In this document: positions 5,321 to 5,751 of the stretch, piece by piece
Numbering within the stretch: position 1 is the stretch's first letter
Layout of the letters: each line of letters opens with the position of its first letter
Assembly: GCA_934149155.1 (NCBI GenBank)
Contig: CAKPDZ010000063.1
Location: forward strand, 1-5,751
Length of the DNA: 5,751 nucleotides
Direction of reading: 5' to 3'
DNA from: an uncultured Clostridia bacterium
GTDB lineage: Bacteria > Bacillota > Clostridia > TANB77 > CAG-508
Program-made: the position numbers and the translations under genes
The notes under the pieces: model-generated
Databases searched by the model: none
What the model saw: the letters and a program-made list of their open reading frames with translations, nothing else
What the model was told of the DNA's origin: nothing

Positions 5321-5751
5321 ATGAAAATTATAAAAAGAAATAGTTATTTAGAAAGATTAATTAATATTATAGGAACACCAGATATCAAAGTATTGACAGG
5401 AATTAGGCGTAGTGGAAAATCAAAATTGTTAGAAGCTTTAAAAAAATATATATTTGAAAATATAAATGACGCAAATATAATTCATGTAAACTTTAATATT
5501 CCTATATATGAAGATTTAATGGAGTATCATAATTTATATAATTATATTGAGGAGCAATATATAGATAATAAAAGGAACTTTATATTAATTGACGAAATTC
5601 AAATGTGTAAAGGATTTGAAAAAGCTATAAATGGTTTACATGCCTTAGAAAAATATGATATTTATATTACTGGTTCTAATGCATTTCTAATGAGTAGTGA
5701 TTTAGCAACATTATTTACTGGAAGAACATTTTGCATTGATGTATATCCATT
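5321..5751 (+). CDS. AAA ATPase of the AAA_14/DUF4143 type, N-terminal part (3' truncated)
   Basis: The frame opens at ATG 5321 and stays open to the window edge (143 complete codons). GAGGTGAT (5310-5317), a near-complete match to the anti-Shine-Dalgarno sequence, ends 3 nt before the ATG. The product starts MKIIKRNSYLERLINIIG, followed by a Walker A motif GIRRSGKS at residues 27-34, a Walker B motif FILIDEIQ at 87-94, and TGSNA at 117-121 with LFTGR at 131-135. This spacing and the GxRRxGKS form of the P-loop are typical of AAA_14 ATPases that carry a C-terminal DUF4143 domain. That domain would lie beyond the edge. Such proteins are widespread and often multicopy in anaerobes and archaea, and their cellular role is poorly defined. 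The strong own promoter marks it as a separate transcription unit from the sigma gene. Confidence 0.9.
   Translation, partial: MKIIKRNSYLERLINIIGTPDIKVLTGIRRSGKSKLLEALKKYIFENINDANIIHVNFNIPIYEDLMEYHNLYNYIEEQYIDNKRNFILIDEIQMCKGFEKAINGLHALEKYDIYITGSNAFLMSSDLATLFTGRTFCIDVYP

Noticed and set aside
652..5338. NrdD and the AAA ATPase both begin MKIIKR
   Set aside because: This is a short, lysine-rich similarity in AT-rich DNA. The proteins are unrelated and the similarity stops after six residues.

Overview
The window comes from a very AT-rich genome. The anaerobic ribonucleotide reductase pair, the codon preferences (ATA, AGA, TTA, AAA), AGGAGG-type ribosome binding sites and A/T-rich intrinsic terminators suggest a low-GC anaerobic Firmicute, most likely a Clostridia-type gut or sediment bacterium. 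This is inference; nothing in the window fixes the species. All recognised genes lie on the + strand.

Layout. (1) 1-453: C-terminal end of an FtsX/MacB-type ABC transporter permease, cut by the window edge. (2) 454-651: a spacer with a small GC-rich patch, a perfect 28-bp palindrome that looks like an intrinsic terminator, and a TATAAT box just before the next gene. (3) 652-3334: nrdD and nrdG, one nucleotide apart, encoding the oxygen-sensitive class III ribonucleotide reductase and its radical-SAM activase. Key cysteines, the zinc-site cysteines and the glycyl-radical site are present. (4) 3335-3570: a structured 3' region, a terminator, then two candidate promoters. One is housekeeping-like. 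The other is TGAAAC-N16-TGTA, the kind of promoter read by ECF sigma factors. (5) 3571-5187: a single reading frame joining a complete ECF-type sigma factor (sigma-2 and sigma-4 regions) to one transmembrane helix and an extracytoplasmic domain of about 330 residues that I do not recognise. (6) 5188-5320: an AT-rich spacer with a 14-bp direct repeat and a near-consensus housekeeping promoter. (7) 5321-5751: start of an AAA ATPase of the AAA_14/DUF4143 type, cut by the right edge.

How the genes work together. nrdD-nrdG is an ordinary functional unit: NrdG makes the glycyl radical on NrdD, which then supplies dNTPs without oxygen. The sigma fusion is the most unusual part. It looks like an ECF sigma gene and its membrane partner merged into one polypeptide, so the sigma factor would be tethered to the membrane with a sensor-like domain outside. 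An in-frame ATG with its own ribosome binding site at the sigma/membrane junction could also produce the membrane part alone, and the ECF-like promoter just upstream suggests autoregulation. The flanking permease and AAA ATPase show no clear functional link to either unit.
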